A stretch of DNA of 64,000 nucleotides, taken from Stenotrophomonas rhizophila. GTDB taxonomy: Bacteria > Pseudomonadota > Gammaproteobacteria > Xanthomonadales > Xanthomonadaceae. The notes under the pieces were generated by a model. That model searched no databases, was not told the DNA's origin, and worked only from the letters and a program-made list of their open reading frames with translations. The position numbers were made by a program, and so were the translations under genes. Position 1 is the first letter of the stretch. Each line of letters begins with the position of its first letter. The stretch is from NCBI RefSeq assembly GCF_000661955.1, contig NZ_CP007597.1, positions 1,047,605 through 1,111,604 on the forward strand, in the 5' to 3' direction. This document shows positions 31,150 through 40,698 of the stretch, one piece after another.

Positions 31150-33006
31150 ATGATTTCCCTCCGTAACTTCGCCTTGCGCCGTGGCGAGCGGCTGCTGTTG
31201 TCCAATGTCGACCTGACCCTGCACGCGGGGTACCGCGTTGGCGTGGTCGGCCGCAACGGTGCCGGCAAGTCCAGCCTGTTTGCCGCCGTGAAGGGCGAGC
31301 TGGAGGCCGACAAGGGCGATGTCGACCTGCCCGGCAAGGTCCGCATCGCCAGCGTGGCCCAGGAAACCCCGTCGCTGCCGGACCCGGCGCTGCAGTTCGT
31401 GCTGGAGGGCGACACCGAGGTGGCCGCGGTCATGCGCGAAGAGGCCGATGCCGCCGCGCGCGAAGACTGGGAGGCGGTGGCCACCGCGCACCAGAAGATG
31501 GCCGAGATCGGCGCATACGACGCGGAAGCCCGTGCCGGCAAGCTGCTGCATGGCCTGGGCTTCCCGGCCGAGACCCACTCGCGGGCGGTGTCCTCGTTCT
31601 CCGGCGGCTGGCGCGTGCGCCTGAACCTGGCCCGCGCGCTGATGATGCCCAGCGACTTGCTGCTGCTCGATGAGCCGACCAACCATCTGGATCTGGACGC
31701 GGTGTTCTGGCTGGAACAGTGGCTGCTGAAGTACCCGGGCACGCTGCTGCTGATCTCGCATGACCGCGAGTTCCTGGACAACGTGGCCACCCACACCCTG
31801 CACCTGCATGGTGGTGGCGCCAAGCTGTACCCGGGCGGCTACACCGATTTCGAGCGCCAGCGCGCCGAGCAGCTGCGCCAGCAGCAGATCGCGCACGACA
31901 AGGAACAAGCCGAGCGCGCCCACCTGCAGAGCTTCATCGACCGCTTCAAGGCGCAGGCCAGCAAGGCCGCCCAGGCGCAGAGCCGCATGAAGCGCCTGGC
32001 CAAGCTGGCCGGCACCGAGGCGGTGCGCGCCGAGCGCGAGTTCCGCATCGAGTTCTCGCCGCCGGCCAAGCTGCCGTTCTCGCTGATCCGCCTCAACCAC
32101 GTCGACGCCGGCTACGGCGCCGATTCGGTGATCCTGCACAACGTGGGGTTCGGCCTGGAAGCCGGCCAGCGCATCGGCCTGCTGGGTCCCAACGGCGCGG
32201 GCAAGACCACGCTGGTGAAGACCCTGGTGGGCGAGCTCGCCCCGCTGACCGGCGAGCGCGCCGCGCACCCGGACCTGCGCATCGGCTACTTCGCCCAGCA
32301 CACGGTGGAGTCGCTGCACGAAGGCCAGTCGCCGATGGAGCACTTCCGCGACCTGGACCGCGATGCGCCGAACCAGGTGTTCCGCGACTTCCTCGGCAAG
32401 TGGAATTTCGCCGGTGACCGTGCCTTCGAGCCGGTGGATGGGTTCTCCGGTGGCGAGCGTGCGCGCCTGGCCCTGGCACTGATCGCCTTCCAGCAGCCCA
32501 ACGTGCTGCTGCTCGACGAACCGACCAACCACCTTGACCTGGAAATGCGCGAAGCGCTGGCCGAGGCGCTGGCCGACTTCGAGGGCGCGATCGTGATGGT
32601 GTCGCATGACCGCCATCTGATCGGCCTGGTCTGCGATACCTTCTGGCGTGTGGCCGATGGTGTGGTGGAGCCGTTCGACGGCGACCTGGATGCCTACGCG
32701 GCGTGGCTGCGCTCCCGTCCCGCCGCGCAGGGCACCAAGCAGAAGATGGCCGCCGCCGCGCCGGAACCGGTGCCGCCGACCCCGCCGCTGCCGCCGAAGA
32801 AGCCGGTCAATCCGCACAAGCTGGCTGCGGCCGAAGCCAAAGTGGGCGAACTGGAAGCCTTGCTGGCGGATCTGGACCGGCAGCTGGCTGATCCGTCCAA
32901 CTACGCCGACAGCACCCGCATGGCCGTGCTCGGCCGCGACCGCGAGGCCACCGCCACGCTGCTCAGCAAGGCCGAGCAGACCTGGATGGAACTGCTGGAC
33001 GCGTAA
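31150..33006 (+). CDS. yheS: ABC-F family ATPase YheS
   Basis: 618 residues with two ABC ATPase modules and no membrane segments: Walker A GRNGAGKSS and GPNGAGKTT, signatures SFSGGWR and GFSGGER, Walker B LLLDEPTNHLDL twice. The inter-domain linker (about 235-310) is charged and helical (RAEQLRQQQIAHDKEQAERAH). After about residue 530 there is a proline-rich stretch and a C-terminal coiled coil (KLAAAEAKVGELEALLADL), as in YheS/Uup types. ABC-F proteins act at the ribosome E site to relieve stalled translation. Confidence 0.9.
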   Translation: MISLRNFALRRGERLLLSNVDLTLHAGYRVGVVGRNGAGKSSLFAAVKGELEADKGDVDLPGKVRIASVAQETPSLPDPALQFVLEGDTEVAAVMREEADAAAREDWEAVATAHQKMAEIGAYDAEARAGKLLHGLGFPAETHSRAVSSFSGGWRVRLNLARALMMPSDLLLLDEPTNHLDLDAVFWLEQWLLKYPGTLLLISHDREFLDNVATHTLHLHGGGAKLYPGGYTDFERQRAEQLRQQQIAHDKEQAERAHLQSFIDRFKAQASKAAQAQSRMKRLAKLAGTEAVRAEREFRIEFSPPAKLPFSLIRLNHVDAGYGADSVILHNVGFGLEAGQRIGLLGPNGAGKTTLVKTLVGELAPLTGERAAHPDLRIGYFAQHTVESLHEGQSPMEHFRDLDRDAPNQVFRDFLGKWNFAGDRAFEPVDGFSGGERARLALALIAFQQPNVLLLDEPTNHLDLEMREALAEALADFEGAIVMVSHDRHLIGLVCDTFWRVADGVVEPFDGDLDAYAAWLRSRPAAQGTKQKMAAAAPEPVPPTPPLPPKKPVNPHKLAAAEAKVGELEALLADLDRQLADPSNYADSTRMAVLGRDREATATLLSKAEQTWMELLDA

Positions 33007-33010
33007 ACGG

Positions 33011-33180
33011 CATGCCGACCAACGGTCGGCATCTACCGGGCAAGCGGTGCCGGCGGGTGCCTGCATCGGGCAAGCCGCGTAGAGCCGGGCTCTGCCCGGC
33101 TGCTTCACCGGGACGCGCAAAAACGGGACGCCGGTGGGTGCGCCTTTCCGTCAGGCAAGCCGGGCAGGGCCCGGCTCTAC
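33011..33180. repeat. Three SMAG palindromes after yheS
   Basis: Copies at 33011-33036 (minus, ATGCCGACC subtype), 33079-33103 (plus, AGCCGGGC) and 33155-33180 (minus, AGCCGGGC). They fill the gap between the convergent yheS and ampR genes. Confidence 0.88.
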
Positions 33181-33187
33181 GCGGGAT

Positions 33188-34060
33188 TCACGCCGCGCCG
33201 TCCTGCGCCTCCAGCCATTCCCGGAACCGCCGCGCCGCATCGCTTTCGGCGCGTGAGCGCAGGCGCGTCAGCCAATATCGCCCAAGATCCAGGGTCCGCG
33301 CGAACGGCTGGACCAATCGCCCCTGCGCCAGGTCCTGCTCGAACATCTTCAACGGCAGCAGCGCCACGCCCGCACCGGACGCTGCTGCACTGGCCAACGT
33401 CAGCGACGAATCGAACACCGGGCCGCGTGCTTCCAGCTCGGCCACGCCGGCTGCCTGCAGCCAGCGCGGCCATTCGTCACTGCGGTACGACCGCAGCAAC
33501 GCCACGTTGGCCAGGTCGCGCGGGTCGCGCAACGTACGCGCCAGGGCCGGCGCGCACAGCGGCGCGAACGGAGCGTCCAGCACCGGCGTGCTCACCTGGC
33601 CCTGCCAGTCGCCATCGCCAAACCGGATCGCCAGGTCCAGGCCTTCGCCGGCCAGGTCGATGCGGTTGTTGTGGGTCTGCACGCGCAGGTCGATATCGGC
33701 ATGGCGCGCGGAAAAATCGGCCAGCCGCGGCAGCAGCCAGCCGGTGGCGAACGTGCCCACCACGCCGACCCCGAGCACGTCGCGGAAGTGTCCCCCGACG
33801 AACCGGTCCAGGCTCACCGCGATGCGGTCGAAGGCCTCGTTGAGCACCGGGTACAGCCGCGCGCCTTCATCGGTAAGCGCCACCCCGCGCGGCAGGCGAT
33901 TGAACAGCGACACCCCGAGCCGGTCTTCCAGCGCCCGGATCTGGTGGCTGAGCGCGGCCTGGCTGACACACAGCTCCAGCGCGGCCCGGGTGAAGTTCTG
34001 GTGGCGGGCGGCGGCCTCGAAGGCGCGCAGGGCATTGAGCGGCAACTGGGGGCGGAGCAT
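33188..34060 (-). CDS. ampR: LysR-type regulator AmpR
   Basis: 290 residues, the AmpR length. N-terminal winged helix (PLNALRAFEAAARHQNFTRAALELCVSQAALSHQIRALE in order) with the AmpR-type VSQAALSHQIR recognition helix. The effector domain has GTFATGWLLPRL and GAGVALLPLKMFEQDL, as in regulators that read muropeptides versus UDP-MurNAc-pentapeptide. Divergent from the L2 beta-lactamase gene with 209 bp between starts, the classical ampR-bla arrangement of S. maltophilia. Confidence 0.92.
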   Translation of the reverse strand: MLRPQLPLNALRAFEAAARHQNFTRAALELCVSQAALSHQIRALEDRLGVSLFNRLPRGVALTDEGARLYPVLNEAFDRIAVSLDRFVGGHFRDVLGVGVVGTFATGWLLPRLADFSARHADIDLRVQTHNNRIDLAGEGLDLAIRFGDGDWQGQVSTPVLDAPFAPLCAPALARTLRDPRDLANVALLRSYRSDEWPRWLQAAGVAELEARGPVFDSSLTLASAAASGAGVALLPLKMFEQDLAQGRLVQPFARTLDLGRYWLTRLRSRAESDAARRFREWLEAQDGAA

Positions 34061-34095
34061 GCAGGGGAGCCGTGAGCTGGAGTGATGGGATCATC

Positions 34096-34132
34096 GCATT
34101 CCTGCGGCGCGTATGCCGCGTGGAGTGAATGC
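34096..34132. promoter_or_regulatory. Nested inverted repeat in the ampR-bla intergenic region
   Basis: Outer arms GCATTC (34096-34101) and GAATGC (34127-34132) enclose inner arms GCGGC (34104-34108) and GCCGC (34115-34119). It lies in the divergent promoter region where AmpR must bind; the assignment as operator is inference. Confidence 0.4.
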
Positions 34133-34269
34133 AGAGGCGGTTTTCCCGTGGCGTCATCCTTTGTCGCAATCGACACGCATTAGGTCACGTTATGTCTTCC
34201 GCTGAAAATGGTTGCTGGTGGGCCGGGTGAGGCACTGGCAATACTCTGCCTTTGCCACGGAGGATCCGC

Positions 34270-35166
34270 ATGCTCGCTCGACGTCATTTCCTGCAATGGA
34301 CCGGCGCTGCCGCCCTCTCGGCGCTGGCCGCCAGTACGTTTGCGAAGACCCCCGCCGTGGCGGCAGCGCCCCGGTCCACCGCCCGCAACTTCGCCGCGCT
34401 TGAAGCGGCCAGTGGCGGCCGCCTCGGCGTCACGCTGCTGGATACCGGCAACGGCCAGCGTATCGGCCACCGCCAGGACGAGCGGTTCCCGATGTGCAGC
34501 ACGTTCAAGTTCGCGCTGTGCGCGACCGTGCTGCGGTTGGCAGACCAGGGAAAACTCTCGCTGGACCGGCGCCTGGCCATGACCACGCAGGACCTGCTGT
34601 CGCATGCACCGCTGACCGCCCGCCACGTGGGGAAGGACGTCACCGTGCGCGACCTGTGCCGCGCCACCATGGTCACCAGCGACAACCCGGCCGCCAACCT
34701 GCTCCTGCGTGTGGTGGGCGGCCCGGCCGGCGTGACCGCGTTTCTGCGCGCCAGCGGTGATGACGTGACCCGCAACGACCGTTACGAGCCGGACGTGAAC
34801 CTGTTCGCCCCCGGCGACCCGCGCGATACCACCAGCCCCGCCGCGATGGCCGCCAGCCTGCAGCGGCTGGTGCTGGGCGAGCGGCTGCAGCCGGCCTCGC
34901 GCCAGCAACTGGCCGACTGGCTGATCGACAACGAAACCGGTGATGCGCGCCTGCGCGCCGGCTTGTCCAAGGCATGGCGGGTAGGCGACAAGACCGGCAG
35001 CAATGGCGAAGACACCACCAACGACATCGCCATCCTCTGGCCACTGGCCGGCGGCGCACCGTGGGTGCTCACCAGCTACCTGCAAGGCGCCCGCCTCGAT
35101 GATGCCGGCCGCAACGACGTACTGCGCCAGGTAGCCGTCATCGCCGAACAGCACATCCCCCGGTAG
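34270..35166 (+). CDS. blaL2: Class A L2-type serine beta-lactamase
   Basis: 298 residues. Tat-type signal RRHFLQWTGAAALSALAAS. Class A motifs: STFK at 77-80 (catalytic serine), SDN at 137-139, EPDVN at 173-177 (general base glutamate) and KTG at 241-243. The Tat signal and sequence type match the inducible L2 cephalosporinase of Stenotrophomonas, a periplasmic enzyme hydrolysing penicillins and cephalosporins. GGAGG eight bases before the ATG. Induction by AmpR from the divergent gene is expected. The TAG stop is part of a SMAG palindrome. Confidence 0.95.
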   Translation: MLARRHFLQWTGAAALSALAASTFAKTPAVAAAPRSTARNFAALEAASGGRLGVTLLDTGNGQRIGHRQDERFPMCSTFKFALCATVLRLADQGKLSLDRRLAMTTQDLLSHAPLTARHVGKDVTVRDLCRATMVTSDNPAANLLLRVVGGPAGVTAFLRASGDDVTRNDRYEPDVNLFAPGDPRDTTSPAAMAASLQRLVLGERLQPASRQQLADWLIDNETGDARLRAGLSKAWRVGDKTGSNGEDTTNDIAILWPLAGGAPWVLTSYLQGARLDDAGRNDVLRQVAVIAEQHIPR

Positions 35167-35232
35167 AGCCGACCGTTGGTCGGCTGCACGCAATGCCGGA
35201 TTCAATGGCAGCCGGGCAGAGCCCGGCTCTAC
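35163..35232. repeat. SMAG inverted pair after blaL2
   Basis: Plus-oriented AGCCGACC copy (35163-35189) whose GTAG contains the blaL2 stop codon, and a minus-oriented AGCCGGGC copy (35208-35232) ending four bases before the ggpPS stop. The region separates two convergent genes. Confidence 0.9.
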
Positions 35233-35235
35233 CCC

Positions 35236-37533
35236 TCAACCGCGCACCGCCTCCAGGAACTCGCGCCCCCAACGATCCACGTCGTAATACTCCACGCTGC
35301 CGAACAGCTGCCGCATGCGCCCGGTGGCTTCTTCCTCGGGCATCGACAACGCCTGCAGCAGGCCGGCGGTCAGGTCGGCCGGATCGTGCGGGTTGGTCAG
35401 CACCGCGCCCTTCAACTCCGCTGCCGCACCGGCGAACTCGCTGAGCACCAGTACGCCGCTGCTGCCTTCGATGCCGTGGGTGGCCACGAACTCCTTGGCC
35501 ACCAGATTCAGGCCATCGCGCAACGGCGTGATCCACATCACCTGCGCCGCTGCGTAGTGCGCCACCACCTCCTCAAACGGCAGGGCCTGTGCGAAGAACC
35601 GCACCGGCGTCCAGTCCAGTCGTGAGAAGCGGCCGTTGATGCGTCCCACCGCCTGTTCGATCTGGTTCTGCAGCGTGCGGTACACGGTCATTTCGCGTGC
35701 GGCCGGCACGCACACCATCAACAAGGTCACCTTGCCCTGGCGTTCGGGATGCTGTTCCAGCAGGCGTTCGAAGGCCTCCAGCTTGGCCAGCGTGCCCTTG
35801 GTGTAGTCCAGCCGCTCCACCGACAGCACCAGCTTGCGTGCCCCGATCTCGCGGCGCAGCTTGAAGATGTCATTGCGCACATCGCTGCGCGCCAGCACGT
35901 TATGGATGCGGCGCAGGTCGGTGCCCACCGGGTGCGCGCCCAGCGCGATTTCACGGTCGCCCACGCGCAGGCGCGTGGTCATGGTGTCCAGCCCCACCGC
36001 GCAGCCATAGGTGAGGAAGCGCGGGGCGCAGCTTTCCCATGCCAGGCGCTCGGCCGGCACGGCGCCGCGTACCACGTCCACGAAGTTCTCCACCTGGCGC
36101 GGAATATGGAAGCCGATGTAGTCGCACGACAGCAGGCTGCCGATGATCTCGCGGCGCCACGGCACCACGTTGAACACATCCGCCGACGGGAAGTAGGTGT
36201 GGTGGAAGAAGGCGATTTTCAGGTCCGGGCGCAGTTCGCGCAGCGTGGCCGGCACCATCCACAGGTTGTAGTCGTGGATCCACACCGTGGCCCCGTGCGC
36301 GGCTTCGGCGGCAGTGGCCTCGGCGAACTTGCGGTTGACCTTCAGGAACACCTGCCAGTCGTCCTCGCGGAACTTCGCGCGTTCCCAGAACACATGCAGC
36401 ATCGGCCAGAACGCTTCCTTGGAGAAGCGCTTGTAGAAGATGTCCACTTCCTGCCGGCTCAACGGCACCCGCGCGGCGGTGAGGGTGGGGTAGCGCTCGG
36501 CGTCCACCGCCAGGTGGGTCTGGAACGGGCCGCGTTTGGGATCGTCGATGCCCCATGCCACCCAGGAGCCTTTCTGGCCGCCTTCGAAGAAGCTCAGCAG
36601 CGAGGGAATGATGCCGTTGGGCGAGCGCGGCGGGCGCTGCACCAGCACGCCGTTCTCCATCACTTCGTCGAAGGGCAGGCGGTGGTAGACCATCACCAGG
36701 TCAGCGCCGGCGGCGCGGGCCTGCTTGGGCGGGTACAGGTAGCGGTCATCGTCGGCGAGCAGCGCGAAGTGCTCGATCGCCTCCAGGATGCCGCCACACC
36801 CCGGCGCCTGCGCGTGGAAGGTGGTGGCCAGCGTGGCGGTCGCCTCGGTCAGCGCCGGCTCGGAATCGCCCACGCACACGCCGCGGAAGCCGGCGGTGTA
36901 CATCGACAGGTCATTGAGGGTGTCGCCAGCCACCAGGATGCGCTCGCGCGGCAGGTCCAGCAGGCGCGCAAGCGCGGCCAGGGTGCGGCCCTTGTCGGTG
37001 TCCGGCGGCAGGATGTCCAGGTAGCGGTCAGCCGAATACAGCACGTCGCAGCCCAGCGCCTGGGCGGCGGCCTGGATCTGCGCGCGCAGCGGCGCCAGCG
37101 TCTGGGGATCGCAGAAATACGAGCAGCGTCGTTCCTGCGGCACGTCCTGGCGCTGCAGCGCGGTGAACGGGCGCATCGCCGCGGCCACCACGTGTTCGCC
37201 GGGCCAGTGCGCATCGATCATCGACTGCAGCGGCTGCAGGGGCTGCAGCGTGTGGCCATCCACCACGGTCGCGCCGACATCGCAGACCACGTAGTCCGGG
37301 CGCGGGATCGCCGGGTCGGAGAGCAGCGGCATCACCGCTTCCAGGCCGCGGCCGGTGATGAAGATCAGGGCGATGCCGGGGTGTTGGTCAACCAGCCGGT
37401 ACAACCGGTGGCGCGCGGCGGCATCGCCGGCAAGGAAAGTGCCATCCAGGTCGGTGGCCAGAATCAGCTGCGGGGCCGGCGTGGCCGGCGGTGTACGGGT
37501 CGGAGTGGAGAGAGAGGGTGTCGATACAGTCAA
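35236..37533 (-). CDS. ggpPS: Bifunctional glucosylglycerol-phosphate phosphatase/synthase
   Basis: 765 residues, a fusion of an N-terminal HAD phosphatase (about 20-265: ATDLDGTFLAGD, ITGRG, DKGRTLAAL, GDTLNDLSMY) and a C-terminal GT20 synthase (WIHDYNLWMVPATLRELRP, AFFHHTYFPSADVF, VERLDYTKGTL, PLRDGLNLVAKEFVATHG). This phosphatase-first order is that of GgpPS described in S. rhizophila. That enzyme makes the compatible solute glucosylglycerol from ADP-glucose and glycerol-3-phosphate. The start is a TTG overlapping the stop of the upstream MFS gene (ATTGA), with AAGGA six bases before it. An OtsB-OtsA fusion is the main alternative, but separate otsA and otsB exist in this window. Confidence 0.85.
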   Translation of the reverse strand: MTVSTPSLSTPTRTPPATPAPQLILATDLDGTFLAGDAAARHRLYRLVDQHPGIALIFITGRGLEAVMPLLSDPAIPRPDYVVCDVGATVVDGHTLQPLQPLQSMIDAHWPGEHVVAAAMRPFTALQRQDVPQERRCSYFCDPQTLAPLRAQIQAAAQALGCDVLYSADRYLDILPPDTDKGRTLAALARLLDLPRERILVAGDTLNDLSMYTAGFRGVCVGDSEPALTEATATLATTFHAQAPGCGGILEAIEHFALLADDDRYLYPPKQARAAGADLVMVYHRLPFDEVMENGVLVQRPPRSPNGIIPSLLSFFEGGQKGSWVAWGIDDPKRGPFQTHLAVDAERYPTLTAARVPLSRQEVDIFYKRFSKEAFWPMLHVFWERAKFREDDWQVFLKVNRKFAEATAAEAAHGATVWIHDYNLWMVPATLRELRPDLKIAFFHHTYFPSADVFNVVPWRREIIGSLLSCDYIGFHIPRQVENFVDVVRGAVPAERLAWESCAPRFLTYGCAVGLDTMTTRLRVGDREIALGAHPVGTDLRRIHNVLARSDVRNDIFKLRREIGARKLVLSVERLDYTKGTLAKLEAFERLLEQHPERQGKVTLLMVCVPAAREMTVYRTLQNQIEQAVGRINGRFSRLDWTPVRFFAQALPFEEVVAHYAAAQVMWITPLRDGLNLVAKEFVATHGIEGSSGVLVLSEFAGAAAELKGAVLTNPHDPADLTAGLLQALSMPEEEATGRMRQLFGSVEYYDVDRWGREFLEAVRG

Positions 37534-38795
37534 TGGGCTTCCTTATCGGAATGAGGGGAATAGGGGGTGTCGGGCGGCGCCTCAAGGTCGGTCTCGGGCA
37601 TCAGCTCCAATGCCGACGGCGTGGTACGCAGCATCAGCCGGAACCCGACCGGATGCGTGCGCACCCGCTGGAACCGCAGCAGGCGCGCGCCGGTGAACAG
37701 CGCCAGCACCATCAGCACCACGGCGAAATACAGCGGCAGCGCGGCGGGACCGAAGCGCTGCATGGCCGCGCCGGCCAGCGCCGGGCCCAAGGCCGCGCCC
37801 ACGCCGTGCACCAGCAGCAGGCTGGAACAACCCGACAGCAGGTGCTGGCGCGGCAGGTAGTCCAGCATGTGCGCCACCGCGAACGGATACAGCGCGAAGG
37901 CCAGCCCGCCGTAGCAGAAGAACAGCCCAAACAGCAGGTGCGTCTGCAACTGGATCATCGGCAGCGACGCCACCACCGCGATGCCGGCGGCGGCCAGGCT
38001 CAGCGCCACCAGCCCGCTGCGGCGATCGTGGCCGTTGCTGATATGGCCCAGCGGCCACTGCAGCAACGCACCGCCCAGGATCGCGGTGAGCATGAACAGC
38101 GCCACGCCATTGCCATCCAGGCCCACCGCACCGGCATACACCGGCAGCAGGCCCCAGAAGGCACCCATCGCCAGCCCGGACAGGCCCGCCGCCACGGTGG
38201 CCACCGGCGCCATCGCATACAGCCGGCCCAGGGTGAGCCGCGATACGACCGGCACGTCCGGTTGACGCAGCCGGGTGGCAGTCACCGGCAACACCGCCGC
38301 GCAGATCAGGATCGCGGTCAGCATGAACATCGCCATCGCGCTGGCATCGCCCAGCATCAGCAGCACCTGGCCCAGCGCCAGCGCAGAAAGATTGACCACC
38401 ATGTACAGCGAGAACGCGCGGCTGCGCCGGGCCGGATCGGGCTCGGCGTTGAGCCAGCTCTCGATCACCGTATACAGCCCCACCAGCGCGATGCCGGTGG
38501 CAATGCGCAGCACGCCCCAGGCGACGGGATGCAGCCAGAGGGGATGCAGCAGCACGGCAATCGCCGCGAGGGCGGCGAAGAACGCGAACGCACGGATATG
38601 CCCGATGCGGCCGATCAGCGAAGGCGCGAAAAAGGTACCGATGAAGAAGCCGGCGAAATACCCGGACATCACCAGCCCCAGCGTGCCGGCACCGAAGCCG
38701 GCCTGGCCGCCGCGCACCGCCAGCAGGGTGCCCAGAAGCCCGCTGCCGGTGAGCAGCAGCGCGACGCCGGTGAGCAGGGCGGTCAGCCGCAGCAT
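37530..38795 (-). CDS. MFS transporter (YcaD-like), partner of GgpPS
   Basis: 421 residues from MLRLTALLTG, 12 predicted helices, with the MFS loop motif GRIGHIRAFAFF and internal repeat structure (MSGYFAGFFIGTFFAP, LIGRIGH). The C-terminal tail is hydrophilic (ETDLEAPPDTPYSP). It is translationally coupled to ggpPS through a 4-base overlap, which suggests import, export or recovery of glucosylglycerol. The frame is open further upstream, but the extra residues look non-coding. Confidence 0.8.
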   Translation of the reverse strand: MLRLTALLTGVALLLTGSGLLGTLLAVRGGQAGFGAGTLGLVMSGYFAGFFIGTFFAPSLIGRIGHIRAFAFFAALAAIAVLLHPLWLHPVAWGVLRIATGIALVGLYTVIESWLNAEPDPARRSRAFSLYMVVNLSALALGQVLLMLGDASAMAMFMLTAILICAAVLPVTATRLRQPDVPVVSRLTLGRLYAMAPVATVAAGLSGLAMGAFWGLLPVYAGAVGLDGNGVALFMLTAILGGALLQWPLGHISNGHDRRSGLVALSLAAAGIAVVASLPMIQLQTHLLFGLFFCYGGLAFALYPFAVAHMLDYLPRQHLLSGCSSLLLVHGVGAALGPALAGAAMQRFGPAALPLYFAVVLMVLALFTGARLLRFQRVRTHPVGFRLMLRTTPSALELMPETDLEAPPDTPYSPHSDKEAH

Positions 38796-38921
38796 GCGCG
38801 CGGCCTGGGTGGGAAGGCAGTAAACAACACCTGATCTACCGTAACACAGCCACGATGAAGCCCTGGTTGCAGCCACGCCCGCGCGTTTGCACTGCCTGTG
38901 CATGCAGGCTAGGGTAGGGCG

Positions 38922-39551
38922 ATGAATGTTCCCAACGTTGTTGCACCGCTCGCCATTGCGTTGTTGCTCGCCGCCTGCGGTGGGCGGCAGGACAGCGTGG
39001 CTCACGACGTAGCCAATGCACCGGCCGATGCATTCCTTGCCGCGGTCGCCGCCCATTGCGGCAAGGCGTACGAAGGCAAGGTGATCGCCAACGAACCGCG
39101 CACCGATGCACCCGACCCCTTCGAGGGCAAGCGGCTGGTGATGCACGTGCGCGGGTGCGACGATCCCGCACACGGGCTACGCATTCCGTTCCATGTCGGC
39201 GACGATCATTCGCGCACCTGGGTGATCAGCCGCACCGAGACCGGCCTGCGCCTGAAGCACGATCACCGCCACCAGGACGGCAGCCCCGATGCGGTGACCA
39301 TGTACGGCGGTGACAGCAAGCCACCGGGTACCGCGCAGCGCCAGAGCTTCCCGGTGGATGCCGATTCGGTGGCGATGTTCCGCAAAGCCGACATGCTGCC
39401 GTCCGTGCACAACACCTGGGCGATGGACATCGAGCCGGACCAGCGCTTCATCTACGAACTCACCCGCCCGGGCGGTCGCCGCTTCCAGGTCGAGTTCGAC
39501 CTGAGCAAGCCAGTGGCGCTGCCGCCCGCGCCGTGGGGCAGCACCCCGTAG
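38922..39551 (+). CDS. Uncharacterised lipoprotein
   Basis: 209 residues. Signal with lipobox LLLAAC-GG, so lipidated at the cysteine. The mature part (HCGKAYEGKVIANEP, GKRLVMHVRGC, RLKHDHRHQDGS, MYGGDSKPPGTAQRQSFP) has no family I can name with confidence. It is divergent from the MFS gene, and the TAG stop is the GTAG of a SMAG palindrome. Confidence 0.7.
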   Translation: MNVPNVVAPLAIALLLAACGGRQDSVAHDVANAPADAFLAAVAAHCGKAYEGKVIANEPRTDAPDPFEGKRLVMHVRGCDDPAHGLRIPFHVGDDHSRTWVISRTETGLRLKHDHRHQDGSPDAVTMYGGDSKPPGTAQRQSFPVDADSVAMFRKADMLPSVHNTWAMDIEPDQRFIYELTRPGGRRFQVEFDLSKPVALPPAPWGSTP

Positions 39552-39739
39552 AGCGGGGCTCTGCCCCGCTGCGGTTTGCGCACCTGCCACGGATTGATGG
39601 GGTTGCCGGCCAGCGGCCGGCACTACCGTTTCGTGCGGGGGGCGCCCGTTCGCCGCCGCGTAGAGCGGGGCTCTGCCCCGCTGCGGTTTGCGGCCCTGCC
39701 ACGGGTTCACGAGGTTGCCGGCCAGCGGCCGGCACTACC
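39548..39739. repeat. Tandemly duplicated 80-bp SMAG composite
   Basis: Each composite is a plus-oriented AGCGGGGC palindrome (39548-39572 and 39660-39684), a linker of about 28 bp, and a minus-oriented TGCCGGCC palindrome (39601-39627 and 39713-39739). The two composites are offset by 112 bp and their linkers share cctgccacgg. Confidence 0.92.
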
Positions 39740-39750
39740 CGTTGATGCGT

Positions 39751-40698
39751 CTACCGCACCCCGAACCGGGCGCGGCAGCCGTTGCTGACCCACAGGCTGC
39801 TGTTGGTATAGCCCCAACTGCGGCCTTCCACGCAGGCGCTGCCGGACAGCTGCTGCTGCAGCACCGGGCGGCCCTGGCGGGCGTCCCAGGCGCAGGTCTG
39901 CTGGCGGTTGCTGTTGCTGCTGCAGGTCACGCTGTAATTGCTGTTGCCCCCGCCGTTACCGCCGCCCCAGCCGCCGCGGGCCTCGGCGAACTCGCCACGG
40001 CAGCCGCGGTTGACCCATACCGCGCCATTGCGCACGCCCCAGGTCTGGCCTTCCACGCAGGCCGAGCCCGAGATCTGCCGGACCAGGGTGGCGTTGCGCC
40101 AGCCGGTGTTGCAGCTGCGCTCGCGGTTGTCCTGGCTTTCACAGCGGATGGTGCCGCCGGTGCTGCCGCCGCCACCGCCCCAGTTGCCGCCGTTGCCGCG
40201 CCCTTCGACGAACTCGGCGCGGCAGCCGCCGGTGACCCACACGGTGCCGTTGCGCGAGCCCCAGGTGCGCCCTTCCTGGCAGGCCGAGCCGGAGATCTGC
40301 CGCGACAGCTGGGCACTGCGCCAGCCGGTGTTGCAGACCCGCTCGCGGTTGTTCTGGCTCTCGCAGCGCACGGTGCCGCCGTTGTTGCCCCCGCCGCCAC
40401 CGTTCCAGCCCCCACCGCCGCCGCTGCCGCGCAACGAGGTGGCGATGTCCTGCTTGATCCGCGAGAAGCCCCAGCCCGAATTGACCTGGGCCAGGTAGAA
40501 GCGCAGCTGGTCGTCGGGAATGCGGCGGCCATTGGACTGATCGGCATATTCCTGGGTGATCACCCGCGAGCGGTCGCTGGAGGACAGCTGCGACAGGTTC
40601 TCGGGGGCGTAGGCGCGGGTGCTCATCTGGGCCTGGGCGGCCGGGGCGCTACAGCCCAGCGCCAGGGCCAGGCAGACAACGGTGAGGCGACGGTTCAT
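39751..40698 (-). CDS. Secreted protein with three DUF3011 modules
   Basis: 315 residues with a signal peptide ([15 protein letters not shown]). A helical N-terminal part (30-90) is followed by glycine-rich linkers and three cysteine-containing DUF3011 modules at about 109-164, 183-238 and 255-312. Each has [20 protein letters not shown] and GSAC-EG-TWG-RNG-VWV--GCRAEF features. Function unknown; similar proteins occur widely in Xanthomonadaceae. Six cysteines in the second and third modules could form disulfides in the periplasm. Confidence 0.88.
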   Translation of the reverse strand: MNRRLTVVCLALALGCSAPAAQAQMSTRAYAPENLSQLSSSDRSRVITQEYADQSNGRRIPDDQLRFYLAQVNSGWGFSRIKQDIATSLRGSGGGGGWNGGGGGNNGGTVRCESQNNRERVCNTGWRSAQLSRQISGSACQEGRTWGSRNGTVWVTGGCRAEFVEGRGNGGNWGGGGGSTGGTIRCESQDNRERSCNTGWRNATLVRQISGSACVEGQTWGVRNGAVWVNRGCRGEFAEARGGWGGGNGGGNSNYSVTCSSNSNRQQTCAWDARQGRPVLQQQLSGSACVEGRSWGYTNSSLWVSNGCRARFGVR

